From positions 188,001 to 252,000 of the forward strand of contig CP136069.1 in the NCBI GenBank assembly GCA_032622095.1: 64,000 nt of DNA. Reading direction: 5' to 3'. The position numbers and the translations under genes were made by a program. The stretch is from Siphonodentalium dalli (lineage: Eukaryota > Mollusca > Scaphopoda > Gadilida > Siphonodentaliidae). Below, in pieces: positions 10,312 through 23,013 of the stretch; positions within the stretch are counted from its first letter, which is position 1; the number at the start of each line of letters is the position of its first letter. Below the pieces are notes generated by a model, which searched no databases, had not been told where the DNA came from, and saw only the letters and a program-made list of their open reading frames with translations.

Positions 10312-13300
10312 TGCCAAAGGATTTAGTCATGCAAAGAGTTTTTTGACCGAACGACCCCAAAATGACTCGTTCCTATCTACATGTCAATATTAACATCCAT
10401 GACAAATTTCAGGATTATCAGACGAATAGTACGACATGTAGCCCGCCTGCGCCAATGAAATCCAAGATGGGCCACCAGTGGCCATGTTTTTTGGACGAAT
10501 GACCCCAAAATGACTCGTTCCCATCTACATGTTAATGGGAACAGCCATGACAAATTTCATGTAATTCCGACCAAAGCTACGACCTGTAGCCCGCGGGAAA
10601 GGATTTAGTCATGCAAATAGTAAAATCCAAGATGGCTGCTGGCGGCCATGTTTTTCAGCTGAACGACCCCAAAATCACTCGTTCCCATCTACATGTCAAT
10701 ATTAACATCCATGACAAATTTCATGATGATCAGACTAACAGTACAACCTGTGGCCCGTGCTAATGAATTAAATTTTGAAATCAAAGATGGCTGCTGGCAG
10801 CCATGTTTTTTGTCGGAATGACCCCAAAATGACTCGTTCCCATCTACATGTCATTGTTAACACTCATGACAAAATTTATGATGATCAGACTAAAGGTACG
10901 ACCTGAAGCCCGTGCTAAAGGATTTAGTCATACAAAGAGTAAAATCCAAGATGGCTGCTGGCGGCCATGTTTTTCGGCCGATTGATCCCAAAATGACTCG
11001 TTCCCATCTACATGTCATTGTTAACAATCATGACAAATTTCATGACAATAAGACGAACAGTACGGCCTGTAGCCCGTGCTAATGGATTGAATTTTGAAAT
11101 CCAAGATGGTCGATGGCGGCCATGTTTTTTGGCCGAATAACCCCAAAATGACCCGTTCCCATCTACATGTCATTATTAACATTCATGACAAATTTTATGA
11201 TGATCAGACTAAAGGTACGACCTGAAGCCCGTGCTAAAGGATTTAGTCATACAAAGATTAAAATCCAAGATGGCTGCTGGCGGCCATGTTTTTCGGCTGA
11301 ATAACCCCAAAATGACTCGTTCCCATCTACATGTCATTGTTAACATTCATGACAAATTTTATGATGATCAGACTAAAGGTACGACCTGTAGCCCGTGCTA
11401 ACGAATTTAGTCATACAAAGAGTAAAATCCAAGATGGCTGCTGGCGGCCATGTTTTTTGGCCGAATGACTCCAAAATGACTCGTTCCCATCTACATGTCA
11501 ATATTAACATCCATGATAAATTTCATGATGATAAGACGAACAGTACAACCTGTGGTCCGTGCTAATGAATTAAATTTTGAAATCAAAGATGGCTGCTGGC
11601 AGCCATGTTTTTTGTCGGAATGACCCCAAAATGACTCGTTCCCATCTACATGTCATTGTTAACATTCATGACAAATTTTATGATGATCAGACTAAAGGTA
11701 CGACCTGTAGCCCGTGCTAAAGAATTTAGTCATACAAAGAGTAAAATCCAAGATGGCTGCTGGCGGCCATGTTTTTCGGCCGATTGATCCCAAAATGACT
11801 CGTTCCCATCTACATGTCAATATTAACATCCATGATAAATTTCATGATGATAAGACGAACAGTACAACCTGTAGCCCGTGCTAATGGATTGAATTTTGAA
11901 ATCCAAGATGGCCAAAGGTACGAACTGTAGCCCGTGCTAAAGGTAATTGTTGTCGCATCACGCACACACACACGCACACACGGACGACGGATACCAAGCC
12001 ATGGCAATAGCTCAAACTTTACAAAGTAAAGTTGAGCTAAAAAGTGACCTGAACACACGAGACAAGATTGCACCCAACATGGCTGCCGTTTTTTAGACGA
12101 GTCACTATAAATCAGTTTGATGCATAGAATATATTGACAAATGTATATACATTGTGAAGCTAAGACATAATGCTACCAAAATTGGAACTTGCCATCAAAG
12201 ATGGCTACCAAAATGGCCACGGGAAGTGGAAAAAATAACTATTTTTCACTTATATTTTCTAGATTAGTTTCTGCTGTTTAAGAATTGCGACTTTATTTAG
12301 TGTATTTCCATGTGTATGCCTCACTTATATTGCACAATTCTGCTCATTTCTTGTTGATTTATGACTAGAATCCCAATGGTGATATTTAGTGAAATTTATA
12401 CTGCGTTCCGTAAAATTAATTTTTTGAGGGATTGGAAGAGGCTGGGTGGGACCCACAGAATGGCATATTTCATTGCTCCAATAATCAGTTTACTTATGAT
12501 TATTCCAAATTGATGGAATCAAAATTGTCACTTTACCTCAAAATGGCAGCCAAATTGTGGGAAATGGTAGGTATTGCCATAGCTTGCCACGCAGTCAGTA
12601 ACAAGTTGTGGTTGATGAATAAAATTTACTAATATGCATTATACATTGAATACTGACATTGGTGGTGCACATTGGTGAAGTGTTGTAACATGTATTGTAA
12701 CCACTGACATTACCAGAAATATTGCATTCAATTTTAAGTTTGGACCATTTTTAGCATATGTGTGCATGTGTGTGTGCATACAGGTCTACCTTTGGTCAGA
12801 TCATCATGAAATATGTCATGGATGTTAACATTGGCATATAGATGGGAACGAGTCATTTTGGGGTCATTTGGACATAAAACATGCCCGTCGCCCAGCATTC
12901 TTGGATTTTACTCTTTGCATGGCTAAATCCTTGGGCACGGGCTAGAGGTCGTACCTTTGGTTGGGTCATCATGAAATTTGTCATGGATATTAACACTGAC
13001 ATGTAGATGGGAACGTGTCATTTTGGGGTAATTCGGCCATAAAACATGGCCACTGGCAGCCATCTTGGATTTTACTCTTTGCATGACTGAATCCCCTGGC
13101 ATTGGCTAAACTCGTATCTTTGGTCGGATCATTATGAATTTTGTCATTGCCATGTAGATGAGAATGAGTCATTTTGGGGTCATTCGGTCATAAAACGTGG
13201 CCGCCAACAGCCATCTTGGATTTTACTCTTTGCATTACTAAATTCTTTGGCACAGGATACAGGCCGTAGCTTTGGTCAGATCATCATGAAATGTGTCATA

Positions 13301-13990
13301 GATGTTAACATTGACATGTAGATGGGAACATGTCATTTTAGGGTCACTTGCCATAAAACATGGCCACTGGCAGCCATCTTGGATTTTACTCTTTGCATGA
13401 CTAAATTATTTGGCACTGGTGACTAGACGTACCTTTAGTCGGATCATTATGAAATTTGTCATGGCTGCTGACATGTAGATGGGAACGAGTCATTTTGGGG
13501 TCATTCGGCAGAAAAACATGGCCGCCAGCAGCCATCTTGGATTTCAAAATTCAATCCATAGCACGGGCTACAGGCCAGAGTGTTCCTCTGATATCTGATC
13601 TGAATGAAATTTGTTGTGCATGTTAATATTGACATGTAGATGGGACGAGTCATTTTGGGTCATTCTGACATAAAACATGGCCACTGCCAGCCATCTTCGA
13701 TTTTATTCTTTGCATGACTAAATCCTTTGGCACGGGCTACAGGTAGTACCTTTGCTCCGATCATTAGGAAATTTGTCATGGCCGTTGACATTGACATGTA
13801 GATGGGAATGAATCATGGCTTTTACTCTTTGCATGACTAAATCCTTTGGCACGGGCTACATGTTTCACCTTTGTGGGTTCATCATAAAATTTGCGATGGA
13901 TGATAACATTGACAGTAGATGGGAACGAGTCATTTTGGGGTCATTCGACAAAAAAACATGGCCGTCAGCTGCCATCTTGGATTTCATTTC
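10312..13990. mobile_element. Foldback element with tandem-repeat arms (AAGATGGCTGC family)
   Basis: The left arm (10312-11960) holds about ten tandem units of 148-164 bp, each with AAAATGACTCGTTCCCATCT, a TTTAGTCAT block and AATCCAAGATGGCTGC. The right arm (12780-13990) holds about seven units of the same sequence inverted. The middle (11960-12780) has a CACACA run and no gene. This is the classic foldback layout. Isolated units of the same repeat occur at 27590-27700 and 29660-29770. Short frames inside are by-products. Confidence 0.8.
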
Positions 13991-14694
13991 TGGCGACAAA
14001 ACTATATCGTTTGTTTTCCTTTACGAAATTACTCCTAGTTACAACGGGTTACACGTTAGAGCCCTCTTCGTGGAATATGCTTATACCAATAAGTGATGTC
14101 ACCACGACTTTTTGGGCAAACTGCGAAAATCCCCATTGGTTTCAGTGTTAAATTTTGATCGCAACTGTACCCAACTGACTGTCCAACACTCTTTGTCTGG
14201 TGACAAAATATGTCGCAGAGTAAGACTTACTGTATATACGAAATTTCAGGTTAATTGCGACATTTAATATTTGTTACGGTCACGAAAATTTAACGCTCTT
14301 TAATTTCTGAAACCCCATTAACAAATAAATAAATATATACGTATGTATGATCTAAACTATGAAAACCGATTTGGGCCTATACGTGCATGCAGAGGTGGGA
14401 GATCCGGTTGAGCAATCACAAACGAATTTCGATTCGGGGTTCTAGTCCATCTGAAGCACGACATACAGATAGACATACAGATTACAGAACAGCCATACGT
14501 TGATCATCAGATCATTTCAACGGGAAACGTACATATACGGTATACAAACTTTAGTTTGCACAGTAAGATGCTATAGGAATTATACGTACATGTATATAGC
14601 AAATATTCCCCATTGTTCCGTGCAGTTTGGGGCCATTCCGACCGAAATTTCCTATCATGAACCGTACGACAAATAAAATAAATATAAGCAATAT
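13991..14694. other. Spacer, nothing recognised
   Basis: Mostly unique AT-rich DNA. No supported gene or repeat. Confidence 0.35.
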
Positions 14695-15075
14695 TTAAAG
14701 GTACTCAATCCGATTAGTTGGTCCCCATATCATCATATTCCAACAACATTTTTTTTTAAATGCCGCTTCAGTTATCAGAATCGATTAATTGCCCAAAAAT
14801 AATGCTAACCACATTCAACTATAGTATAAATCCTGTTATTTATTAACATTTTGTTCAACGAAATTTTGCCGGTTTGTCAAATATCTGACACAAATAACGC
14901 CACTTTTATTTTAGAGTTATCCATCTTCATGCGCAATTTGGTCCGAGACACTCTTCGCGTTGACTTTTACTGGGCCACTATATATTCCAGGTGGTGAAAA
15001 ATAATACATTTGAAAAATCGACATCTGATCACTCTGAGCTTTGATGGGTGGGTTCCTCGACTCGAATCATTTTTT
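14695..15075. mobile_element. Truncated AGGTACTCAATCCG-family MITE
   Basis: It starts with TTAA-AGGTACTCAATCCGATTAG and carries the longer-arm version of the family (TTATCAGAATCGATTAATTG, also at 46920 and, inverted, in 24158-25700). It stops in ATTTTTTTTT before the expected right end, where a hAT-related fragment begins. Confidence 0.7.
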
Positions 15076-15079
15076 TTTT

Positions 15080-15585
15080 ACCGGTGTGAGGAAATCTGAA
15101 CAAGAATATTGCAAAATCCTAGCATCTAGACTAGCCTCAAGCCTTCCCAGAGTTGGACATTTCAAACCTGACCAAACTGGGAAATTTCCAACTGATGACA
15201 AATCCAATGATAATTAATGCTGACCAAATGTATGACAATATTGTTTTCTTAAATTAACTAGCATTTATTGACTGGCCATGGGGGAGGGACCATGACACAA
15301 GCTTTCCAAGTGTTGGAAATTTCCAACCTGTCACCCCCTAAGGTTGGAAAATTTCCAACTGATGACCATTTTAGTCAAAAAAATTGACAAAAAATATACA
15401 AATATTGGTTGAAAAATAATTAATTCCCCCAATAAATTGTTTGAAAATCAACTACAAGAACATTTTCAACCTATTGTTGGTGTGAAATTTCCAACTGATG
15501 TTTTGGCAGGTATGAAATTTCCAACTGTTGAAAATTTTGACCACCCCCCCCCCCCCCTGTCGCCACGTCTCTGTTACTCGCATCC
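15080..15585. mobile_element. hAT element fragment
   Basis: The interior matches 24920-25670 (for example AGCATCTAGACTAGCCTCAA, GGTTGGAAAATTTCCAACTG and a poly-C run). The right end GTCGCCACGTCTCTG is a decayed form of the TIR complement seen at 25661-25677. The left end is missing. Confidence 0.6.
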
Positions 15586-16514
15586 TGTCGTAACTGTGTC
15601 TGTTTGGAAAAGTGATGAAAATATATGATATTGAAATGTGAAATCTTTGTCCTTAATTCTTCACACATATATTTATGGGGAGACGCACGTTTTGCATAAA
15701 TCCAGCCAAGAATGGCAAAATATTTTCAACAAATAATTTCTCTGGAACTAGCTGGCATTTAAAAAATATTGAGTTTCTCATGTCATCGTCTTCATTGTAA
15801 AATTGAATCTGGGCAATTATGAAGAGACAACAGAAACATTGGTTTTTAATACAAATTAAGAGGTTGAAAATAATATTTAATTTGTTTTACCCCTTCGTTA
15901 CCAAGAACTGCTAGAATAATTAATAATTTCACACAAATCTCCAATCACCAAATAGCTTATTTTCTTGACTATGCGAGGAGGATTCATTTGTATCATAATG
16001 TTGAGTTAGATTTCTAATTGCATAATATAGCACAATATACCCATATATTATAATGAAGAATAAAGCAGTCACAATTATGCCAGCCCAATGGAAACAAATT
16101 TCGATATGCAGTGTGGTCCACTCAAGCAGAGAGTAATCAACTTGAATTAAGCCACAGTGCTAAGAGATACGGATGTGAGCTTTAACTTGGTTTTGAACCC
16201 ATGACCCACAGCTCATCTCAGCCCAATTTTTCATTGATCAACAGCCATGACAAGAAAATTCTCAAATATAGAAAAATTATTTATGGGAAGTTGCCTTTCT
16301 AAATGAAAATAATCATTAAATTTCACGAATCAAGAATAATTATGACTACTCTCATGATCTTAAGATATGATATCATGGATATATGAACTGCACTTTTGAA
16401 AACAATATATATTTAACAGAATTTCTTGGTACCTGAAAACTTAAATTTTCAATATTGTTAGCGCCATAAAAGTAAAGAAAATGAGGTTATAATATCCTAT
16501 TGGCTCGGTGGTTC
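15586..16514. other. Non-coding DNA with a possible TE end
   Basis: AT-rich sequence. GACGCACGTTTTGC near 15681 is inverted at about 17103-17117, suggesting a larger element, but the arms are only about 16 bp. Confidence 0.3.
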
Positions 16515-17005
16515 TTAGGGACTATTTACATTGCTGTAGATCTGTATACAGTTCTACACGCATACTAGTGTGAATGGGTCGATATAGAAATGCACACAGA
16601 AAGAAAACGGCATTCGTTCGTGTGAGCGAAAATCGTGTCCCATGTATTTCACACTGTGTAAGCGAGAACCTGTGTACTTGTAGATGAAGTAGCCCTATTT
16701 ATATGTGTGTACATATACACTGGTGTTATTGTGTATTCATATGTTATTTGTTCTCATGCGCCTTTCATTCTTTCTTCGAACCATTATCAACTGGTGTAAG
16801 AATAAACTGCTTTGGTCTGCTGATAATTTTTTTTTTTTTGTCTGGCCTAAACTGACACGACTCATAGTGAATTGTCAATTACCAGAGTACTGCATGATGA
16901 GCGCGTGTTCATTATCAGTATTCATGTTGTGATCACAGTAATATGCGACACGTGACTTCACACATATCTGCATGCAGATCTACATCAATGTAAACATACC
17001 CTTAC
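16515..17005. mobile_element. MITE-like element with inverted ends
   Basis: The left end has TATTTACATTGCTGTAGATC and the right end GATCTACATCAATGTAAACA, imperfect inverted copies over about 30 bp including TTAGGG outside them. The middle contains short frames with no family match. Confidence 0.5.
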
Positions 17006-17184
17006 CTGTTTTGTCACAATAATCGCTTGTACCATATTTCACAAAGAAATTCCTGGCAGATTTCGAGAAAAATCCATTTTTAAATACTATAGGAAATTTG
17101 GGCAAAACGTGCGTCTGACCCTTAATTGTTATTCACCTAACGGATATCCCCTAAAACTTTACCGCGGATGCAGCTGACTGATGT

Positions 17185-17307
17185 GATAATAAATTATAAA
17201 TAAAATTTATCTTAATTGATAGACATATCGGACAGGTGTCCTCGATCTATTATTTTATACCCCAGATTATATATAAAACTCTATGGGAAGAGATACGCCA
17301 TCTTTAA
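17185..17307. mobile_element. Right-end fragment of the 9671-type MITE
   Basis: The text ATCGGACAGGTGTCCTCGAT ... GAAGAGATACGCCATC-TTTAA parallels 10100-10190, ending at a TTAA. Confidence 0.5.
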
Positions 17308-18839
17308 GTGCATTGCGTGCATGGTCACACAAACAAGGAAGTTGTTTGAATTGAGTCGTGGGTGCGGCTGAGGTATATGCCCCATGCATGATTTGGTACA
17401 TTCAAATATTTTTTTGAAATTTAACGCAGCGCGACTTTGAATGAAAGCATGTAAGGCTTGCAATGGATCGAATGACAATTCAAGCCCGTATGGCTCAAGT
17501 GTAGTCGAAAGGCATGTTATATATAATATATATATGCGCTTAGAATGCGACTGATGATACATGATGATGTATGGGAAGTACAATACTACACGTACGGTAT
17601 AGGCCATGTGAATATGGACTACATGTAGGCTATGTGACCATGTGTTCTACACTATTTGTTTAGTATTTCTACGTGCATAATGTGTCAGTTTCGTAGAATT
17701 CAACATTTCAAATGTAGCTGGTGCTCTGCATATTTTCTCTTGGACATTTTGTTGGTTCTTATTCTTATTTTACCAAGTAAGTACCAACTAACCATTTCTA
17801 TACTAAATGGATTCTCACATTCAGTTAGAAAAGAACACAATGCAACCATCTATTTTTCATGTGGAGCGGTGTTCATGTAATAAAAGCAGACGACATATAT
17901 ACAGAACGAGAGGCCGATCACGATCATCAGATGTTTACCCATCCCTTGGTGATAGTAAATTGCTATGATCGAAATAATTATCAAGAGTTTTGATGTGGAA
18001 TTATAAGTATACTGTTGTGTACTAAATAGTATATACTGTAATAACACAACCTATTTGAATTTACGGGTCAAAATAGAAGAGTTAATTGGAATTTATGGAT
18101 CAAAAGAGAAGGGTTAATATAACATCTATAAGCCTGTCACCACTACCATAATGTAAGCAGTTCTATTTATGTTGTAGAAAATGGTCATGGGACATATACA
18201 AAATAATATAGTTACTTAATAATGGAAAAGGTTGAAAGACACGGAATGGATAAAAGGGGTGAAATATCATATCTGGGCTCTCTTTGATTCAATACAAGTC
18301 TAAGCATACAAAAGGACATAAGGCTATAGTAGAGCTCCACATATATAGTTGACTAAATTTACCTAGCTAAGTGGTGGAGGTGTTAAAAGAACACCATTAG
18401 ACAAACAATAGTATCCATGCTCTGTGGAACCTTTGTTTATTCAATTGTCAGATAACATCAAATCTGACATATAATTTGGTCAGGAAATTAATTGTAGGTA
18501 TTATTCTCAAAACAAGAAAAAAGTATAACTTTGACAAGGAATTGTGGTGCGGGTAGGAGGAGCGACAAGGGTAGGGAGGAGCATCGGAGGTGGTGGTAGG
18601 GGAGTAGGAGTGGTTAGAATGTGGGACTCCCAAGTGGAAGGGTCACTTGGAAAGTGTGACACTAGCTCTGGTTCTTTTCGACAAGTGTGTCACATTTTAA
18701 CAATCTGAATAACTATAGGCCTACAGATTAATCAGCTTGATGGTTCACGAGAAGATGTTTAAATGCATGAGTTTCTTTCTTCTTCTTTTTTATAAATAAT
18801 TTGTTTTTGTTTAATTGATCAAGAAGTTCAATCTAAAAT
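17308..18839. other. Intergenic, nothing recognised
   Basis: No supported gene. A short purine-rich GGTAGGAGG stretch lies near 18550-18610. Open frames here are short and unconvincing. Confidence 0.35.
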
Positions 18840-19094
18840 AGTTCAATTTTTTTCTTCGAAAAAGGGCCATAACTCCTTCAAAATAAATCAGATCAAACCC
18901 ATATTCGAAATCGATCTGTATTTGGGGCTGAGACACTCATAAACAAAATTTGGTTCCAATCGGATAGAAAATGTTTGAGTTATCGAACCATGGGTAAAGT
19001 GTCTATGGACGATTAGACAGACGGACTGACGGACGAACGACGAGTGGTCAACCCAGACGTCGACACCAGACAATACAAGATCAGAATGAATCAT
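18840..19094. repeat. Dispersed repeat ending in a GACG/GACA-rich stretch
   Basis: The words 'gggccataact' and 'ttggttccaatcgg' lead into GATTAGACAGACGGACTGAC. Close relatives end the long repeat at 59380-59470. This is a common non-coding repeat style in marine invertebrates. Confidence 0.45.
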
Positions 19095-19129
19095 GCAGTT
19101 GTGGGAAAATTTAATTAGTTAATTAGATA

Positions 19130-19218
19130 ATTAGTTCAACATCATTTGTGGAACTTATAATCTGAACATTTCCTAAGGGAACTACTCGTCAATAAGTATT
19201 TAGTATAGAAAGTGTTAA
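19130..19218 (-). mobile_element. TTAA-type end fragment, inverted relative of window start
   Basis: On the minus strand it reads TTAACACTTTCTATACTAAA then GAGTAGTTCCCTTAGGAAAT, matching positions 1-60. It shares its TTAA (19215-19218) with the next element. Confidence 0.5.
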
Positions 19219-19645
19219 CCCTTTACCCAAACAGAACGGCCCTGTGCCAATGCATTCTCTTATATATGCGAATCGACCATATATTTATTGTGTGCCTCTT
19301 ATGTGGAGAAGAATATATATAAAGGTTACAATATATATAAGAGAATGCATTGGCTTAACACATGAAAAATTATAAAATTGTTAAAGAATGTAAGAAAAAG
19401 TGTTAAAAAAAGATTTTTTTTAGGCAAATGCATTCTCTTATATATGCGAGGCGACCTATGGTCGACTCGCATATATAAGAGAATGCATTGGCACATGGCA
19501 TAACTGTAACCATCACAATGTGATCAATGAGCCGGTTCCAATGATATCCATATTTGTATGGTTTTATTGAGACAGACCCAAGATAATTTAGGCTGTTGCA
19601 GCTTTATTTGGCCGTTTTTGGCCGGTTTCTTGGGTAAAGGGTTAA
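19215..19645. mobile_element. TTAA-flanked MITE, family CCCTTTACCC
   Basis: The ends are TTAA-CCCTTTACCCAAACAG and TTGGGTAAAGGG-TTAA. Inside are two palindromes made of TGCATTCTCTTATATATGCG and its inverse. A second copy lies at 62811-63211, a diverged relative at 47463-47758, and an isolated internal palindrome at 56529-56600. Confidence 0.8.
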
Positions 19646-19772
19646 TGCAGCATTATACATGCATGTAGACCCACGTATGCTCAACTATAGTGAACTACTA
19701 TACTTTTTTTTTTATTTGCCCTCACTTTTGGGTCGTCAGTGTTTGATAGATAATGGAGCTATACATGTATTA

Positions 19773-19800
19773 TCTCATATATATTTTGAAGACCTCTGTT

Positions 19801-19832
<32 letters not shown>

Positions 19833-20037
19833 ATTAATACAAATCTACGATTCTTGACCGATCGGGACGAAACTTGGTACGTGAGTGTAGTTTGACCAGG
19901 CGGTCGTCGTTGTCGTATTGGCGAGCCCGTGCGGCGCCCGCTTCGCGCATGCGCAGACGAGATCTCGGAAACGGGTGGAGCTATCGACTTGAAATTTGGT
20001 TTTGAATAGCCCGGACAACGTCGGGCTCATCGGCTAG
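19773..20037 (+). mobile_element. Non-autonomous Helitron, array unit 1
   Basis: It starts with TCTCATATATATTTTG after an A and ends with CCCGGACAACGTCGGG (a short hairpin), then CTAG before T. Helitrons begin TC, end in a hairpin plus CTRR and insert between A and T. The start is followed by a (TCTG)n run. Confidence 0.7.
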
Positions 20038-20546
20038 TCTCATATATATTTTGAAGACCTCTGTTTGTTTGTTTGTGTGTCTGTCTGTCTGTCTGTCATT
20101 AATACAAATCTACGATTCTTGACCGATCGGGACGAAACTTGGTACGTGAGTGTAGTTTGACCAGGCGGTCGTCGTTGTCGTATTGGCGAGCCCGTGCGGC
20201 GCCCGCTTCGCGCATGCGCAGACGAGATCTCGGAAACGGGTGGAGCTATCGACTTGAAATTTGCTATGTGAATGTATCTTGCCCCGGATGCGAATTTTAT
20301 CGGGTCGCCGAGCCCGTGCGACACCAGCTTCGCGCATGCGCAGACGAGATCTCGGAAACGGTGGAGCTATCGACTTGAAATTTGGTATGTGAATGTATCT
20401 TGCCCCGGATACGAATCTTATCAGGTCGCCGAGCCCGTGCGACACCAGTTTCGCGCATGCGCAGACCAGATCTCGGAAACGGGTGGAGCTATCGACTTGA
20501 AATTTGGTTTTTGAATAGCCCGGACAACGTCGGGCTCATCGGCTAG
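20038..20546 (+). mobile_element. Non-autonomous Helitron, array unit 2
   Basis: It has the same TC start and hairpin-CTAG end as unit 1 and follows it directly. It holds extra internal subrepeats of about 130 bp marked by GCGCATGCGCAGACGAGATC. Overlapping frames on both strands arise from these subrepeats and are not genes. Confidence 0.7.
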
Positions 20547-21085
20547 TCTCATATATATTTTGAAGACCTCTGTCTGTTTGTTTGTCTGTCTGTCTGTATG
20601 TATGTTTGTCTGTGTGTTTGTCATTAATACAAATCTACGATTCTCGACCGATCGGGACGAAACTTGGTACGTGTGTGTAGTTTGACCAGGCGGTGGACGT
20701 TGTCGTATTGGCGAGCCCGTGCGACGCCCGTGCAGCGCATGCGCAGACGAGATCTCGGAAACGGGTCGAGCTATCGACTTGAAATTTGGTATGTGAATGT
20801 ATCTTGCCCCGGATACGAATTTTATCGGGTCGCCGATCTCGTGCGACGCCAGCTTCGCGCATGCGCAGACGAGATCTCGGAAACGGGTGGAGCTATCGAC
20901 TTGAAATTTGGTATGTGAATGTATCTTGCCCCGGATACGAATTTTATCGGGTCGCCGAGCCCGTGCGACGCCAGCTTCGCGCATGCGCAGACCAGATCTC
21001 GGAAACGGGTGGAGCTAACGACTTGAAATTTGGTTTTTGAATAGCCCGGATGAATAGCCCGGACAACTTCGGGCTCATCGGCTAG
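20547..21085 (+). mobile_element. Non-autonomous Helitron, array unit 3
   Basis: It has a TCTCATATATATTTTG start and a CTAG end at 21082-21085. It contains three GCGCATGCGCAGA subrepeats and a duplicated TGAATAGCCCGGA near the 3' end. Confidence 0.7.
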
Positions 21086-22103
21086 TCTATTATATATTTT
21101 GAAAGATCTGTGTGTGTGTGTATCTGTCTGTGTGTGTGTGTTTAATCGATGAACTCAAAAACGACCGACCCGATTTCGATGAAACTTGGTACGTGGGGGT
21201 ATTTTCGGCCGGGGGTTAACATAGGCCTATTGATTTGCCCGTGCGACGTGACCTTGACCTTCAAAACTCATATCTCGGGATCCGCAGTGCTATCACGCCG
21301 GATTTAGCACTGCGATGCAGGGAGGATAACTCTATATTCATACGTCGACGAACGTTAGCAATTTGCAGGCATTTCCCAAAATTATAACATTTACAATATA
21401 TATTGTCATTTTGCAGGCTATTAAAAATCGTGCATCTATCCCAAAATATATCATTTATTACAATTTCTGATATATAAATTTTGTTACAGCTAATATTCTT
21501 AGGTCTATTGTCGATAGATTTATTTTGTGTATATTCACACCACGCATAGGCTCAAGCTGTTTACATTTACCCCGCGGGTCTGGAATCTCATCCAAGAATC
21601 CATTTAGCTGAAATGATACTTCGTTGTTGCGAAATGGAATCTACCGGTGGCCCCAAGCCGTCAATGTCAACAACATCGAAATTGTTCAACTTTGACTGCG
21701 AGAAAATAATTAGTTAAAATTTACCACACAATGCTAATTTATCTTTACGTTGAAGCTTGATAATTAATGAGCGTGTGTATATGAGGCGCGTTTACATACT
21801 TTAGTGGAAATCAAATCGGGTAAAACTGGCGGATTTTTACGGACGAAATTTGATACATAGGGTATCTCGGTATCCGCTGGGCCGATTTCCGGGTATCCGC
21901 TTGCCCAATTTCCACCATTTTTGGGGTGTTGGTGTTGGAAAATTGCCAGACGGATTTTGACAAAATTTGATACTTAGTGGACCATAGTGGTAATTGTTTC
22001 CAGGGAGTGTTTTGGACGGGTCAAATCGTGACCCCACCTGACCTTGACCTTCAAAATGGTCAATTCAATGTCAAAGCCCGGACGAAGTCGGGTCACCTTC
22101 TAG
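21086..22103 (+). mobile_element. Non-autonomous Helitron, array unit 4
   Basis: It starts TCTATTATATATTTTG and ends GCCCGGACGAAGTCGGG ... CTAG at 22100-22103. It belongs to a related subfamily with GATTTCGATGAAACTTGGTA and TGACCTTGACCTTC. Confidence 0.7.
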
Positions 22104-23013
22104 TCTATCTATTATATATTTTGGAAGATCTGTGTGTCTGTGTGTGTGTGTGTTCGCGATGAACTCAAAAACGGCCCACCCGATTTCGATGAAACTTGGT
22201 ATGTGGGGGTATTTTCGGCCGGGGACGAACATATGCCTATTAATTTGTCCGTGCGATGTCAACTTTTCACGTGCCGAGGTCAAATCTGTTTTTACGCCGT
22301 TTTGCGCTAATATATTTCAGTTCGGTGCTTACAAATCGATTCGAAACAGCGCGAATAATAACATGCCAGTCATAATAATGACACTATGAGAATCTTTCGT
22401 GTTTCCTCTTTCCAACGATATATAATATGTATGTATCCGTTTTAGTTATCTGCCTCAATTATTAAGAAGAAGTGGTACGATCTTCTATCAGGGTAAAAAC
22501 AATGCGTAACTTCTATGAAGTCGTTAGAGGTCATACAGTTAGATCACGTTAACTCTTACCCGGTCGATGCATTTGACTGTTTCAGACGTCTTGGCGATAT
22601 CTCGGGCACCGATGGTAATTTATCTTTACGTTGAAACTTGATAATTAATGAGCGTGTGTATATGAGGCGCGTTTATATACTTGAGTGGAAATCAAATCGG
22701 GTTAAACTGGCGGATTTTTACGGACGAAATTTGATGCATAGGGTATCTCGGTATCCGCTGGGCCGATTTCCCGGTATCCGCTGGGCCGATTTCCACCATT
22801 TTTGGGGTGTTGGTCCACCTGACATTGACCTTCAAAATGGTCAATTCAAGGTCAAATCGGGTAAAACCGGATGGATTTCGACGGGTACTTTTGTCGGGTA
22901 CTTTTGTTCGGGCACTGTGTTTTGGACGGGTCAAATCGTGACCCCACTTGACCTTGGCCTTCAAAATAGACAATTCAATGTCAAAGCCCGGACGAAGTCG
23001 GGTCACCTTCTAG
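22104..23013 (+). mobile_element. Non-autonomous Helitron, array unit 5
   Basis: It begins TCTATC-TATTATATATTTTG and ends with the same GCCCGGACGAAGTCGGG hairpin and CTAG (23010-23013). Its interior from about 22600 repeats sequence of unit 4 (GAGCGTGTGTATATGAGGCG). Confidence 0.7.

Noticed and set aside
16150-16270. tRNA-derived SINE on the minus strand (B-box-like GGTTCAAAACC)
   Set aside because: Only the B box fits. No convincing A box at the right distance, no tRNA fold and no second copy in the window.
20040-20984. Frames of 80-187 codons on both strands, partly repeated
   Set aside because: They follow the internal subrepeats of the Helitron array, overlap on opposite strands and match no family.
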